Source: 0-14-0-80-60-11 sp049322355 (GTDB lineage: Bacteria > Desulfobacterota > Desulfobaccia > Desulfobaccales > 0-14-0-80-60-11). Taken from it: a DNA stretch of 64,000 nucleotides. Location: the NCBI GenBank assembly GCA_049322355.1, contig JBMORG010000029.1, positions 62,001 through 126,000 on the forward strand. Direction: 5' to 3'. Positions 53,008-62,013 of this stretch are shown one piece after another. The notes beneath the pieces are model-generated. The model was not told where the DNA came from. It was given only the letters and a program-made list of their open reading frames with translations, and ran no database searches. Made by a program: the position numbers and the translations under genes. The stretch's first letter is position 1, and each line of letters starts with the position of its first letter.

Positions 53008-54067
53008 GCCCTGATTGCGGCTGCCGCCTTTATCTTTCCAGCTTTTCTCCTCATACCAAGTTGCCGTCAAAAGAGTAAGAATCAGTGGCACCGGCGTCTC
53101 GCCTGTGCCAGCGCAGGCTAAAGCCTGCGGCTACCGAAAATATTACTTGTTTGGACGCAACTTGGTATCATGATAGTCCTCTCCTGGCTTTACTTCCGCT
53201 ACGGCGAATTGGTCTGGGTGAAAACTGTATCCAAGGGCCTGGGGCCAGTGGTCATCGCCCTGCTGGTCCAGACTTTGTGGCGGTTTCAGGAAATTGTTCG
53301 CCGGCACTGGCTGGATGCCACCATCACCTTGTTGACCCTTGGGGCACTCTGGGGCGGAGCCAATTACCTGGCGGTGTTTCTGGGGGCGGGGCTTCTCCGG
53401 CTGGTTCTGAGTTAGAAACTGATTCCCCTCTCTGAATCCGCCGTTGAGGAAACGGCCGGTTCGGTTCCCAACACCGGCTTGGTGGTCACCCAGGTAATCG
53501 GTGCGTTGACCATGTTGGCCATAGTAGTGTGGGGATTATGGATTGTGAACAAGCAGTTGGGGCTGATGTCCCTCATTTTTTTCAAGATCGGAGTTATCGC
53601 CTTCGGCGGCGGCTACGTAATGATCCCCATCCTGCAGTGGGACATGGTGGACCATCTCGGCTAGCTTACCCTGCGCCAGTTCTTGGACGGCATCCTCCTT
53701 GGCTTTGTTACCCCCGGCCCCATCATCATCACCGCCACCTTTATCGGCTACTGGATAAAAGGGTTGGTGGGGGCCGTGGTGGGCACTGTCTCCATATTTC
53801 TGCCTCCCATCCTGATAATCATATTTTTAAGCCCATATTACCAATGGGTTAAGGGAACCCGATGGATGCGCCCGTTTATCTACGGGGTTCTCTGTGCCCT
53901 GGTAGGGATGCTGATCCTGGTGGTTTTTCAAAATGGGTCGCGCTTGGATGTTAAACTGGCAAAGCTGGGGTATCGTGGTGGGGGCAGCGGCGGCCTTCAT
54001 TGCCTTCCGGATAAATCTCCTCTTGGTGGTGATTGCGGCAGCCGGTATATCCCTACCAATCTTCTGA
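53008..54067 (+). pseudogene. chrA: Chromate transporter (ChrA) pseudogene
   Basis: One reading frame of a ChrA-type transporter with several lesions. The N-terminal part is missing. ALIAAAAFIFPAFLL is followed by a 116-bp insertion, then MIVLSWLYFRYGELVW and LVQTLWRFQEIVRRHW. An in-frame TAG follows at 53413, then FFKIGVIAFGGGYVMIPIL, another TAG at 53662, then FLDGILLGFVTPGPIIITAT. A +1 shift near 53945 precedes the last helix WGIVVGAAAAFIAFRINLLL. The GGGYVMIP and GFVTPGPI motifs are family signatures. Decayed host gene. Confidence 0.8.
53053..53168. mobile_element. 116-bp inverted-repeat (MITE-like) insertion
   Basis: Terminal inverted repeats ATACCAAGTTGC and GCAACTTGGTAT are perfect over 12 bases. 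Inside are two further hairpins: GGCAC..GTGCC around 53083-53108 and GCAGGCT-AA-AGCCTGC at 53113-53128. It interrupts the ChrA frame between FLL and MIVLSW; removing it restores the frame. A TCAT may be duplicated at the ends. It encodes no protein. Confidence 0.65.
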
Positions 54068-54170
54068 GCAAATGATAAAAATTAATTCAGGGGCGCCGGA
54101 TTACGTGATCTCCGGGGTTTGCTAATTAGAGGCAATCGGATTTTCCTTCTTTCCGGAGGAGTCAATAACC

Positions 54171-54611
54171 ATGAAAGGCAGACTCGGTTTAGTGATTATG
54201 GGATGCCTGGTCCTGCTGGCCACCAGCTCGCGGGCGCAGCCGGGCGGGGGGCCGGGCGGTCGTGGCGGCGGGATGCACTACGGCACGGTGTGGGACGCCA
54301 GTTCGGTTACGACCGTGGCTGGGGAAGTGACCGCGGTGGAGAAATTCACCCCAGGGAGGGGTGGAAGTTCGTATGGTCTGATGGTGACCATAAAGACCGA
54401 TAAGGAGAGCCTGCCCATTATCTTGGGGCCTGCTTGGTATGTCGAACAGCAACATTTTGCGATTGCTTCCAAAGACAAGTTGGAAGTTACAGGAGCTCGA
54501 ATGGCGATTCAGGGACAGGCTACGATTATCGCCGCCGAAGTGAAAAAAGGCGGTCAGATATTAAAGCTGCGCGACGACAAGGGAATCCCCCTTTGGGCCG
54601 GTCCGATATAA
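54171..54611 (+). CDS. Small secreted protein with OB-like fold
   Basis: A 146-residue exported protein: signal peptide (MKGRLGLVIMGCLVLLATSS, cleavage near SRA-Q), a Gly-rich linker (PGGGPGGRGGG), then about 100 residues rich in strands (TVAGEVTAVEKFTP, GLMVTIKTDKESLPIILGPA, KDKLEVTGARMAIQGQATII). The pattern of GEV-TAV then EVTGAR is like small OB-fold periplasmic proteins. The start has a GGAGGAGT site. No partner gene is evident; it lies between the ChrA pseudogene and a Crp-type regulator. Confidence 0.7.
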   Translation: MKGRLGLVIMGCLVLLATSSRAQPGGGPGGRGGGMHYGTVWDASSVTTVAGEVTAVEKFTPGRGGSSYGLMVTIKTDKESLPIILGPAWYVEQQHFAIASKDKLEVTGARMAIQGQATIIAAEVKKGGQILKLRDDKGIPLWAGPI

Positions 54612-54703
54612 TGGTCAAGACTTTCCTTCCCCGCCGGAGAAACTGATGTACCCTATCTCAAGAAGATTATCCCTCTTGTCTCGTATGCTCTCTGAATGGT
54701 AGT

Positions 54704-55351
54704 TCACTCCGTCATTTCCGCCAACCGGCCTTGGTCGAGGACGTCAACCGATTGCCCGGTAAACCGCACAAGGCCCTCATTGGTCAGTTCTCTGGCGGTG
54801 CGGTAGAAGGTCTCGTGGGTCATGCCCAAGAGGGTGGCCAGCTCTTTGCGCGGGACGGGAAGGGTAATGGAGCGGGAATCTTGCATCTCGGATAAAAGCA
54901 AAAGGTAGCTGGCGATTCTCCCTTTGGGCGCTTTGAGGGTTAAATCAGACAGGCGCTGCCGGAGGCGAATGACCAACAGAGACAGCATGCGAATCCATTC
55001 ACCTGCGAATTTTATGTCAGTGGTTACCAGGTCCATGAATTCCTTCTTTTTTACGAGGAAGAGACGGCTCTCTTTCAGGGCCGCGGCAAAGCAATGGTAG
55101 GTGTCGGAATACAGGCTGGCTAAGGCAAAGGCGCTCCCGCGGCCGGCGATCTCCTGGGTAATCTCTTTACCTTGGGGAGACAACCGGTAAACCCGCACCG
55201 CTCCTTCCCGGACCAGATAAAGACCTTGGGTTTGATCCCCCGGAGCAAACAGCATCGTTCCCTTTTTCAGGCAAATCTCCTGGGCCATCTCTTCCAACTT
55301 CTCGCGTTGTTCCTGCTCCAGGTTGGCGAAGAGCGGGAATCCTACCAGCAT
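54704..55351 (-). CDS. Crp/Fnr-family transcription regulator
   Basis: About 215 residues from ATG 55351 (a TTG six codons upstream is possible). The cyclic-nucleotide-type beta-barrel sensor runs over residues about 1-115 (LFAPGDQTQGLYLVREGAV), the dimer helix over about 118-150, and the winged helix over about 155-210 (RKELATLLGMTHETFYRTAR). The four cysteines of FNR are missing, so it is not an iron-sulfur oxygen sensor; a haem or small-ligand sensor of the Dnr type is possible. It is divergent from an MFS gene, with a palindromic site between them. Confidence 0.88.
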   Translation of the reverse strand: MLVGFPLFANLEQEQREKLEEMAQEICLKKGTMLFAPGDQTQGLYLVREGAVRVYRLSPQGKEITQEIAGRGSAFALASLYSDTYHCFAAALKESRLFLVKKKEFMDLVTTDIKFAGEWIRMLSLLVIRLRQRLSDLTLKAPKGRIASYLLLLSEMQDSRSITLPVPRKELATLLGMTHETFYRTARELTNEGLVRFTGQSVDVLDQGRLAEMTE

Positions 55352-55403
55352 TCCTGTCGTCCCCGGCAATTTTCATCCTCTCCCTTGAGAAGATTTTCGT
55401 TTC

Positions 55404-55419
55404 TATGATTCAAATCATA
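55404..55419. promoter_or_regulatory. Crp/Fnr-type operator palindrome
   Basis: TATGATT-CA-AATCATA, two perfect 7-bp arms, close to the Fnr/Dnr consensus TTGAT-N4-ATCAA. It lies between the regulator start (55351) and the MFS start (55477), so it can control both. GGATCATA occurs twice more downstream, near 55436 and 55460. Confidence 0.65.
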
Positions 55420-55476
55420 CTTCTTTTCAGAAGGGGATCATACCATTTATCCAGCATGCGGATCATAGGAGGCTTT

Positions 55477-56661
55477 ATGGATAAGGAAGGTTCACGCCGG
55501 ATGGTGCTGATTTTAGGGTTGATGGCTTTCTGGTGCAATGGGGACAACTATGCGGCCGCGCCCCTCATTGTGGAGATCGCCAAGGACCTTCACCTGGACA
55601 TCAGTCAGGCGGCCCTCTCCGTTACCGCTTACATGCTGCCCTTCGGTCTTTTTACTCTTCTTTTCGGGCCTCTTGCTGATCGGTACGGGAAGGCCAGAAT
55701 CATTAACCTTGCAGCCTTCGGCACGGCCATTTTCAGCGCCCTGGGGGCGGTAGCCTTCGACCTTGCCTCCCTCAGCATCATCCGGGCGGTAAACGGGGCG
55801 TTTGCCGCGGCCATCCTGCCGGTAACCATGTCGCTAATCGGGGATCGCTTTGGCCGAGATCCCCAAGAGGTCCAAAACGCCCTGGGAAAAGTTCTTGGTA
55901 TGGCGTTCCTGGGCGGGGCGGCGGCCACGGCCATCGGCGGCGCCCTGGCGTACGTGGGCTCCTGGAGACTGGTCTACCTGGTTTACGGAATTGCGGAACT
56001 CGTCATCGCTTTCATCATGCTGAGGATCCTGGAGAAGCAACCCGGAACCGTCGCCAGACTGGACCTCAAGGGAGCTTATAGTGAGGCGTTGGCCAATCCC
56101 AATCTCATTAAAACGGTGGGCATCATCTTTCTCATGGGATCTTCCGTGTTCGGGAGTTTTACCTATGCGGGGAAATTCGTTGAATCCCGTACCGGTTACA
56201 ATATCCTCCTGGTCGGCCTGATCCTCACCTGTTTCGGCCTGGCAACGGTGGTAGGCGGCAGGAAAGCCGGATTACTGAGACAGAAACTGGGGAACAAGCT
56301 TCTTCTGCTGGCAGGTATCCTGGCCGCTTCGTCGTGGGCGCTCATGGGAGCCTGGCATTCCCCGGCATTTCTCTCCCTTTCCCTGGCCGGATTCGGCTTC
56401 GGGTTCATCATGATTCAGCCGACCCTCATCGCCACGGCGCAGCAGCTCCTGCCAAAAAGGCGCGGCACGGCCATGTCCCTGGCCTCTTTCAACATGTTCG
56501 TGGGAGGCGGGATCGGCACCTGGCTGAACGGGCACCTTCTGAATAATTGGGGGTTCCAGCCTGTATTCCTGGGGGCCGCGGGGTTGATAATTCTGGCGGG
56601 GATCATTGCCTCTCGGCTTTTGGATCGGATTTCTCCGGCCATCGTCTCCAAAGACTCATAA
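55477..56661 (+). CDS. MFS transporter
   Basis: About 394 residues from ATG 55477, which has an AGGAGG site; the longer frame would begin inside the operator. Twelve hydrophobic segments are visible. The loop motif after helix 2 reads FGPLADRYGKARI (G-x-L-a-D-r-x-G-k). The sequence resembles drug/metabolite exporters of the DHA1 type. The substrate is unknown. Regulation by the divergent Crp/Fnr regulator is likely from the shared palindrome. Confidence 0.85.
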   Translation: MDKEGSRRMVLILGLMAFWCNGDNYAAAPLIVEIAKDLHLDISQAALSVTAYMLPFGLFTLLFGPLADRYGKARIINLAAFGTAIFSALGAVAFDLASLSIIRAVNGAFAAAILPVTMSLIGDRFGRDPQEVQNALGKVLGMAFLGGAAATAIGGALAYVGSWRLVYLVYGIAELVIAFIMLRILEKQPGTVARLDLKGAYSEALANPNLIKTVGIIFLMGSSVFGSFTYAGKFVESRTGYNILLVGLILTCFGLATVVGGRKAGLLRQKLGNKLLLLAGILAASSWALMGAWHSPAFLSLSLAGFGFGFIMIQPTLIATAQQLLPKRRGTAMSLASFNMFVGGGIGTWLNGHLLNNWGFQPVFLGAAGLIILAGIIASRLLDRISPAIVSKDS

Positions 56662-56771
56662 GGTGTGCTGGCTACCGATTTGAGAAAAAATTATTAAAAA
56701 GCGCCGATTTTTCCCATTGCTGGGGTTTAACTAAATAAATCCTGACCAATGTCCGCGTTGGGGTATCAGTG

Positions 56772-58118
56772 ATGCGTTATCCATTCAAAACCTTTCTGGC
56801 CTTGGCATTCGCCTGCACTGTAATCGCGTTCCCTCGGGCGGCTGCCTCGCAACCATCCGATTACCGGCCCCTGAGCCTGGATGACTGCCTGGCCCTGGCC
56901 CGGCAATACAATCCGGTCCTGGCCGCCAGTCAGGAGAAAATCCAGGAGTTGGTGGCGGATTACCAGGCGGCCCGATCCAAGTTTTTCCCTCGGCTGGTAT
57001 TAACCTCCTACTATGATCGGCAACCCCCCAACCGCTTCGCACCGGGCGGTTTCACCCCGTTTGAGCTTTTCAAACGTGAAGGATTTACCGGCGTTTATGG
57101 CAAGCAGTTAGTCTTTGACGGCTTGAAGACCTATTACAATTCCCAGGCCGCCCAGACCGGTACCCAGGCACAAAAGCAAGAAGTTCAAAGGACCGCAGAC
57201 GAATTGGCCTTTACAGTGACCCAAGCCTTCTACCAGTTAATCGAGGCCAAAGAGAATCTGAAGGTGGCGCAAGATGCCCTTGAGCAACGCCAGGAATTCG
57301 GCAAATTGACCGAGGCTTTTTACCAGGCCGGGAAGGTCACCAACTTGGATTACGTGCGCGCCCAATCTCAGGTATCCGAGGCCGAACAGGCGGTGGTGGA
57401 GGCCCAAAACGCGGTGCGCCTGGCCAAGGAAATTCTGGCCCGCACCCTGGGGCTGAAAGAGCAGGTCCAGGTGGACATTAAGGGAAAGCTCCCTCAGAAA
57501 TTTGTTGCCGCGGGAGATATGAATTCCTTATGGCAGGAAGTCCTCAGAAGTAACCCGGAAATCAAAAAATTAGATTTGGATATTGCCCAGAGCCAGACTC
57601 TGATTAAAGCGGCCCGGGGCGGCTATTTCCCGGAAGTGAGTTTGCAAGCCGGGAGCGATGTGCGCCATCGGGACCTGGGCGGCACTAAGCCGGAGTGGAT
57701 CGCCGGCGTCTTTATGGAGTTTCCCTTCTTTGAAGGGGGCCTGACCAGGGCCCAGGTGGCCAAGGTCGCCTCCCAATATCAGCAATTGCTGGAAAAAAAG
57801 CGGGACCGGCTTAACGGCATCAAGGTGGACCTGACCACAGCCTGGAAGGACCAGGAAAATGCCCGCCAGGGGGTGGCCACCACCAAGCAAACCGTGGCCA
57901 CCAACGAAGAGGCTTATGCCAGCGCTCAGGCTCTGTATCGCGTCGGCAAGGCCATCGGCCTGGATGTGCTTCAGGCCCAGGTGGACCTGACCGGCTCCCG
58001 CTTCCAGCTTATCAGATATGCCGTAGCTTACGAAATCGGCAAGGCACGCGTTCAGCAAATCAAAGGCGCCGGTCCCTTTGAACCAAGCCGGCAAAATCAT
58101 GCGGGGGTAAGGCAGTGA
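56772..58118 (+). CDS. TolC-family outer-membrane efflux protein
   Basis: About 448 residues from ATG 56772. Signal peptide MRYPFKTFLALAFACTVIAF with cleavage near AAAS-Q. Two repeated helical halves follow, with LSLDDCLALARQYNPVLAAS at the start of the first and LWQEVLRSNPEIKKLDLDIA at the start of the second. It forms the outer-membrane channel of a tripartite exporter. The adaptor gene starts inside its stop codon. Confidence 0.9.
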   Translation: MRYPFKTFLALAFACTVIAFPRAAASQPSDYRPLSLDDCLALARQYNPVLAASQEKIQELVADYQAARSKFFPRLVLTSYYDRQPPNRFAPGGFTPFELFKREGFTGVYGKQLVFDGLKTYYNSQAAQTGTQAQKQEVQRTADELAFTVTQAFYQLIEAKENLKVAQDALEQRQEFGKLTEAFYQAGKVTNLDYVRAQSQVSEAEQAVVEAQNAVRLAKEILARTLGLKEQVQVDIKGKLPQKFVAAGDMNSLWQEVLRSNPEIKKLDLDIAQSQTLIKAARGGYFPEVSLQAGSDVRHRDLGGTKPEWIAGVFMEFPFFEGGLTRAQVAKVASQYQQLLEKKRDRLNGIKVDLTTAWKDQENARQGVATTKQTVATNEEAYASAQALYRVGKAIGLDVLQAQVDLTGSRFQLIRYAVAYEIGKARVQQIKGAGPFEPSRQNHAGVRQ

Positions 58119-59272
58119 GACTTCCTGGGGGTAAGAAAGCCGCCGGGATGGCCGTGGGAGCGGTCATCTTGATTTTATTGGGTTACCGGCTGATCTGGCA
58201 TGCTCCAGCGGTGCCGGTGATCGTGGTCAAGCAGGCGGAAATCCAAGGGAAAGTACACGGACCCGGCACAGTGCAATCCAAGGTGCCGGTAATGGTGAGC
58301 CCCAAGATCACCGGCATCCTGGAAAAGCTTTATGCCGATCAGGGCGACTTGGTGCAAAAGGGGCAACTCCTGGCGGAGATTGATTCTGCAGAATTGCGGG
58401 CCCGGGAGGCCGCGGCCCAGGCTGCCAAAAACCGCGCTCATCGCGATCTGGCCCGGGCCCAAGCAGATATAGGCAAGGCCCAAGCCAACCTGGGGTTAGC
58501 GCGTAGTAATTACCAGCGTGACCTGGAGGTCTTCAAACCCGGCTACATATCCCAGGCGGCCTTTGACACCACCAAGGCGCAACTGAAGGTGGCGGAAAGC
58601 GAAGTGACCGCCTATCAGGCCAACGTCACGGCCTTGCAGGCCGTGGTGAAACAGGCCGAGTCAGAAACCAAGGCCGCGGAGGCGCTCCACAATTACACCC
58701 GCATCGTGGCGCCCATGTCCGGACTTATTACCGTGCGCAAGGCCGAGGTGGGCACTACCCTGGTTCCCGGCAGCCCCATTTTTCAGATGGTGGACCTGGA
58801 CCAGATCTGGATGGCCGCCTGGATCGATCAAGCCCTGGTGGCCCAACTGCAGGAGGGCCAAGCAGCCCGGATTACCCTGCGCTCCGGCCGAAAGTTTCAG
58901 GGACAGGTGGCGCGGATTAACCAGGAAGGCGATACAGTGACCAGGGAGTTGGAAGTGGATGTGAAATTTGACCAATTGCCCAAACCCCTGGTTATCGGTG
59001 AGGAAGGGCAGGTGGAGATTGACACCGGCCGCCAGACTGCCCCGATGGCGCCCCTGTCCGCCATTATTGCCAAAAACGGCGGTAAAGGCGTCCTGGTGGC
59101 CGATAACGGCCTCCTGCGCTTCCGCAAAGTTGTCTTGGGGCTGCAAGATGGCTCCAGGACCGCGGTAACGCAGGGTCTGAAAGTGGGTGAAATGGTGGTA
59201 GTCAAACCCGCGGGCCTCTTGCCTGGTAAGAAGATTCGCCCGGAAATCCAGCCGGCGGCCCCGGGGGACTGA
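58115..59272 (+). CDS. HlyD/MFP periplasmic adaptor (DevB-like)
   Basis: A 385-residue membrane-fusion protein starting at GTG, overlapping the TolC stop by four bases. N-terminal membrane anchor (residues about 10-28), biotinyl-lipoyl half VMVSPKITGILEKLYADQGD, a long coiled coil (residues about 80-195), the second lipoyl half YTRIVAPMSGLITVRKAEVG and a beta-barrel domain. It links the ABC permease in the inner membrane to TolC. It overlaps the permease gene by one base. Confidence 0.9.
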   Translation: MRLPGGKKAAGMAVGAVILILLGYRLIWHAPAVPVIVVKQAEIQGKVHGPGTVQSKVPVMVSPKITGILEKLYADQGDLVQKGQLLAEIDSAELRAREAAAQAAKNRAHRDLARAQADIGKAQANLGLARSNYQRDLEVFKPGYISQAAFDTTKAQLKVAESEVTAYQANVTALQAVVKQAESETKAAEALHNYTRIVAPMSGLITVRKAEVGTTLVPGSPIFQMVDLDQIWMAAWIDQALVAQLQEGQAARITLRSGRKFQGQVARINQEGDTVTRELEVDVKFDQLPKPLVIGEEGQVEIDTGRQTAPMAPLSAIIAKNGGKGVLVADNGLLRFRKVVLGLQDGSRTAVTQGLKVGEMVVVKPAGLLPGKKIRPEIQPAAPGD

Positions 59273-60471
59273 TGGATTTAGCGGTCTATGACCTCAAGCT
59301 GCATAAAGGCCGGTTCATCGCCACCATCATCGGCGTGGGTCTGCTCTTTACCATCGTTCTTGCCATGAACGGCCTCTACCGGGGGAACATCTACGAAGGC
59401 CTGGCAGTCATCAACGCCATCAACCCGGACCTCTGGGTGGTGGAGCGGTTCCGGGGCGGCCCCTTTAACGAACAGTCTACCATGCCCGAGTATTACTATT
59501 ACAGTGTTAAAGCGGTTCCCGGAGTGGAGCAGGCTTCTCCTTTTATTTACTATGCCGTGGAGCGGCAGATCGGCGGCGAAAGCCAGCACTTCAGCATTGT
59601 GGGTTATGACATCTTCGGCGGGCTGGGCGGGCCGCAACAGATTTATGCAGGCCGGGGCATTCAGCAGGCCCACTACGAGTTGGTCGCCCACCCTAAGCTG
59701 GGGCTGCGCCTGGGTGACAAGGTGACCTTGGGACTTCATACCTACACGGTGGTAGGTCTGACCAAGGAGGCGGTGGATACCAGCGGCGACCCCCTGGTGT
59801 ACCTGTCTCTGCCTGACGCCCAGGAGGTGTTGTACCAGAAGGACAACGAAGAGGTGCGCACCCAGCGGCGACGCCTGACGATAAGTCTGACCCGCCAAAG
59901 TTCTCTAACCCCGCAGAGCGCCGAAAAGTTGCTTCCCGGCCTGCAGCCTGACACCCACATCATCAATGCCGTCCTGGTAAGGCTCAAGCCCGGAGCCAAC
60001 CTTGGCGAGGCGGCCCGGCACATTCAAAATTGGCTGTATTTTTCCGTTTATACCACTCCGGAAGAGGCGGAACTGATGCTCAAAGGGCGCCTGGCGGGCA
60101 TGACCAAGCAGCTCATGCTATTCCGGATTCTCCTGATGATTGTCTCAGTGGTGATCATTGCCCTGGTGATTTATACCTTCACCATGGAAAAGATCCGCTC
60201 CATCGCAGTGATGAAGCTCATCGGGGCTCCCAACCGGGTGATCGTCCGCCTGGTAATGGAGCAATCCATGCTCCTGACCGTCAGTGCCTTCATCTTCGCC
60301 CTGATCATCATCAATAACACTTATCATCTCTTTCCCAAGACCATACTGCTGGTTCCGGGTGATGAGGTCGTCACCTTTATGGTGGTCTTTTTCGGGGGAA
60401 TCCTGGCCAGCGTCCTGGGCTTGGTGCAGGCCTTGAAGACCCAGCCGGCCCTGGCCCTGGGGGGGCAGTGA
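59272..60471 (+). CDS. ABC transporter permease (FtsX/DevC-like)
   Basis: A 399-residue MacB/FtsX-type permease: an N-terminal membrane helix (residues about 15-35), a large periplasmic domain with a DLWVVERFRGGPF segment typical of DevC, and three C-terminal membrane helices. It works with the ATPase encoded next. In cyanobacteria the DevBCA exporter moves glycolipids; the cargo here is not known. Confidence 0.88.
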   Translation: MDLAVYDLKLHKGRFIATIIGVGLLFTIVLAMNGLYRGNIYEGLAVINAINPDLWVVERFRGGPFNEQSTMPEYYYYSVKAVPGVEQASPFIYYAVERQIGGESQHFSIVGYDIFGGLGGPQQIYAGRGIQQAHYELVAHPKLGLRLGDKVTLGLHTYTVVGLTKEAVDTSGDPLVYLSLPDAQEVLYQKDNEEVRTQRRRLTISLTRQSSLTPQSAEKLLPGLQPDTHIINAVLVRLKPGANLGEAARHIQNWLYFSVYTTPEEAELMLKGRLAGMTKQLMLFRILLMIVSVVIIALVIYTFTMEKIRSIAVMKLIGAPNRVIVRLVMEQSMLLTVSAFIFALIIINNTYHLFPKTILLVPGDEVVTFMVVFFGGILASVLGLVQALKTQPALALGGQ

Positions 60472-61160
60472 TGGAAGTTTTAAGGATTGAGAGCCTCAGC
60501 AAGATTTTCGGGTCCGGCCGTTTGGAGGTCCGGGCCCTGGAGGATATCAATCTTTCCGTGTCCGCGGGAGATTTGGTAGCCCTGCTAGGCCCCAGCGGCT
60601 CTGGCAAAACCACCATGCTGCTGTGCGCCAGCTTGATTCTCGACCCCACCACCGGCAAAATCGTTTTTAACGGCCAAACGATCTTTCAAAAAAATGGCTG
60701 GTCCGGCGGAGTAGATATAAGACGCATCCGTCGGGAAAAGATGGGCTTTATCTTCCAGTCCCACAACCTCATCCCCTTTCTGACAGCCCGGCAAAATGTC
60801 CTGTTTCCTTTGAGTCTGGTGGGCCTTAAGGGAGAGGCCGCGGACAGCCGGGTCATGGAACTTCTGGAGTACATGGAGATCGCCGACCGGGCCGACTACC
60901 TGCCCGCCCTGCTCTCCGGCGGCGAACAGCAACGGGTGGCCATCGCCCGGGCCCTGGCCAACAATCCCCGGCTTATCCTAGCCGATGAACCTACCGCCTC
61001 CCTGGATACGGTGCGCGGCAAAAAAGTCATGGAATTATTAAAGAAGATCGCCAAGGAGAACCAGTCGGCCGTGATTGTGGTGACTCACGATGTGCGGATG
61101 ATTGAGGGGTTTGATTACGTCTATCACCTCAAAGACGGGCAACTCAACCACACCCACTAA
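60471..61160 (+). CDS. ABC transporter ATP-binding protein (DevA/LolD-like)
   Basis: A 229-residue ATPase, ATG overlapping the permease stop (TGATG). Walker A is GPSGSGKTT (about residue 38), the Q-loop FQSHNLIPFLT, the signature LSGGEQQRVAIARAL and Walker B LILADEPTASLD, then the H-loop VVTHD. It drives the export system encoded by the four-gene operon 56772-61160. Confidence 0.92.
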   Translation: MEVLRIESLSKIFGSGRLEVRALEDINLSVSAGDLVALLGPSGSGKTTMLLCASLILDPTTGKIVFNGQTIFQKNGWSGGVDIRRIRREKMGFIFQSHNLIPFLTARQNVLFPLSLVGLKGEAADSRVMELLEYMEIADRADYLPALLSGGEQQRVAIARALANNPRLILADEPTASLDTVRGKKVMELLKKIAKENQSAVIVVTHDVRMIEGFDYVYHLKDGQLNHTH

Positions 61161-61217
61161 TTTCCCATCCCACAACGCAGTTCTATGCGGCAGTCTGAAA
61201 ATTTTTTTCAAAAAGGC

Positions 61218-61248
61218 TTGACAAGGAATTCCCAGAAGCTTATATAAT
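61218..61248 (+). promoter_or_regulatory. Sigma-70 promoter of arsR gene
   Basis: TTGACA at 61218-61223 and TATATA at 61241-61246 (17-bp spacing) or TATAAT at 61243-61248 (19 bp). It lies 35-65 bases before the arsR-type start and overlaps the operator palindrome at its 3' end. Confidence 0.75.
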
Positions 61249-61265
61249 TAAGTAAATACTTAATT
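61246..61265. promoter_or_regulatory. ArsR-type operator palindrome
   Basis: A perfect 9-2-9 palindrome, AATTAAGTA-AA-TACTTAATT, overlapping the -10 hexamer and ending 17 bases before the ATG. Position and symmetry fit auto-repression by the ArsR-family protein encoded next. Confidence 0.75.
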
Positions 61266-61282
61266 AGTATAGCGGTTACTTT

Positions 61283-61690
61283 ATGGAATCTCAATCTGCT
61301 GAACTCTTCAAGGTCCTGGCAGTGAACACCCGAGTAAGAATCATTGAACTCCTGAAGACGCAGGGGCCTTTAGGAGCCATGGAAATCGCCAAGCAACTGG
61401 GGGTCACCCCAGCCGCGGTGTCGCAGCACCTGAGATTGCTGAAACAATCAGGCTTGGTGCAAAGCGAGAGGAAGGGGTATTGGATTCCCTATTCCATTAA
61501 TGCAGAGGCCTTGGAAAAATGCGGCCAGCAACTTTCCCGAGTCTGCACCTGCGGCTGCAAAGGGTCAGGCGCCGAGCCGAAACCGGAGCCGGCTGATGCC
61601 GACCTGGAATCGCTCCAGAAATATCAAAGGGAATTGCAAAGGGAGCTCGCATTGGTGGAGGCCAAAATTAAGGATTTAGAATCCAAATAG
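61283..61690 (+). CDS. ArsR-family metalloregulator
   Basis: A 135-residue winged-helix repressor. The DNA-binding part is residues about 10-80 (GAMEIAKQLGVTPAAVSQHL, KQSGLVQSERKGYWIPYS). After it comes VCTCGCKGSG near residue 88-96, a cysteine cluster that probably binds metal, then a coiled-coil tail of about 30 residues. The classic ELCVC site in the recognition helix is absent, so metal sensing would be at the C-terminal cluster. It has its own promoter and operator. Confidence 0.88.
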   Translation: MESQSAELFKVLAVNTRVRIIELLKTQGPLGAMEIAKQLGVTPAAVSQHLRLLKQSGLVQSERKGYWIPYSINAEALEKCGQQLSRVCTCGCKGSGAEPKPEPADADLESLQKYQRELQRELALVEAKIKDLESK

Positions 61691-61762
61691 GAAACTACCA
61701 AATTTTTTTGGAAATATAATTTAGCAATTGCTTAATAACTAACAAATAGGAGGTGAATCAGC

Positions 61763-61948
61763 ATGTGTACGCCCAGAGGAACGCACCATCCGGGCCCGGT
61801 ATGTCGTTGCGACTGCGGCTGTGGCCTTTCTTTCCGCAAGTTCTTTTCATCCCGGGAAGAACTGGAATGCCTGGAGAACTACCGGAACCAGCTAAAGAAA
61901 GAACTGGCCGGGGTTGAGGAGCACCTGACAAAGCTCCAGGACAGGTGA
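61763..61948 (+). CDS. Cys-rich coiled-coil mini-protein
   Basis: A 61-residue protein behind a strong GGAGGTGA site. VCRCDCGCGLSF at residues about 13-24 carries four closely spaced cysteines, then a coiled coil (LENYRNQLKKELAGVEEHL) like the tail of the ArsR protein. It probably binds the same metal or partners with the regulator. It was likely transcribed with arsR. Confidence 0.75.
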   Translation: MCTPRGTHHPGPVCRCDCGCGLSFRKFFSSREELECLENYRNQLKKELAGVEEHLTKLQDR

Positions 61949-62013
61949 AACAAGGCGGTCACTGGCAGGCACGAATTCTTAATCATCAGAATAGAAGAAA
62001 GGAGGTGATCCAA

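Noticed and set aside
53413..53664. Recoding of TAG (for example pyrrolysine) in chrA
   Set aside because: The gene also has a missing N-terminus, an insertion and a frameshift, so simple decay explains the TAG codons better.
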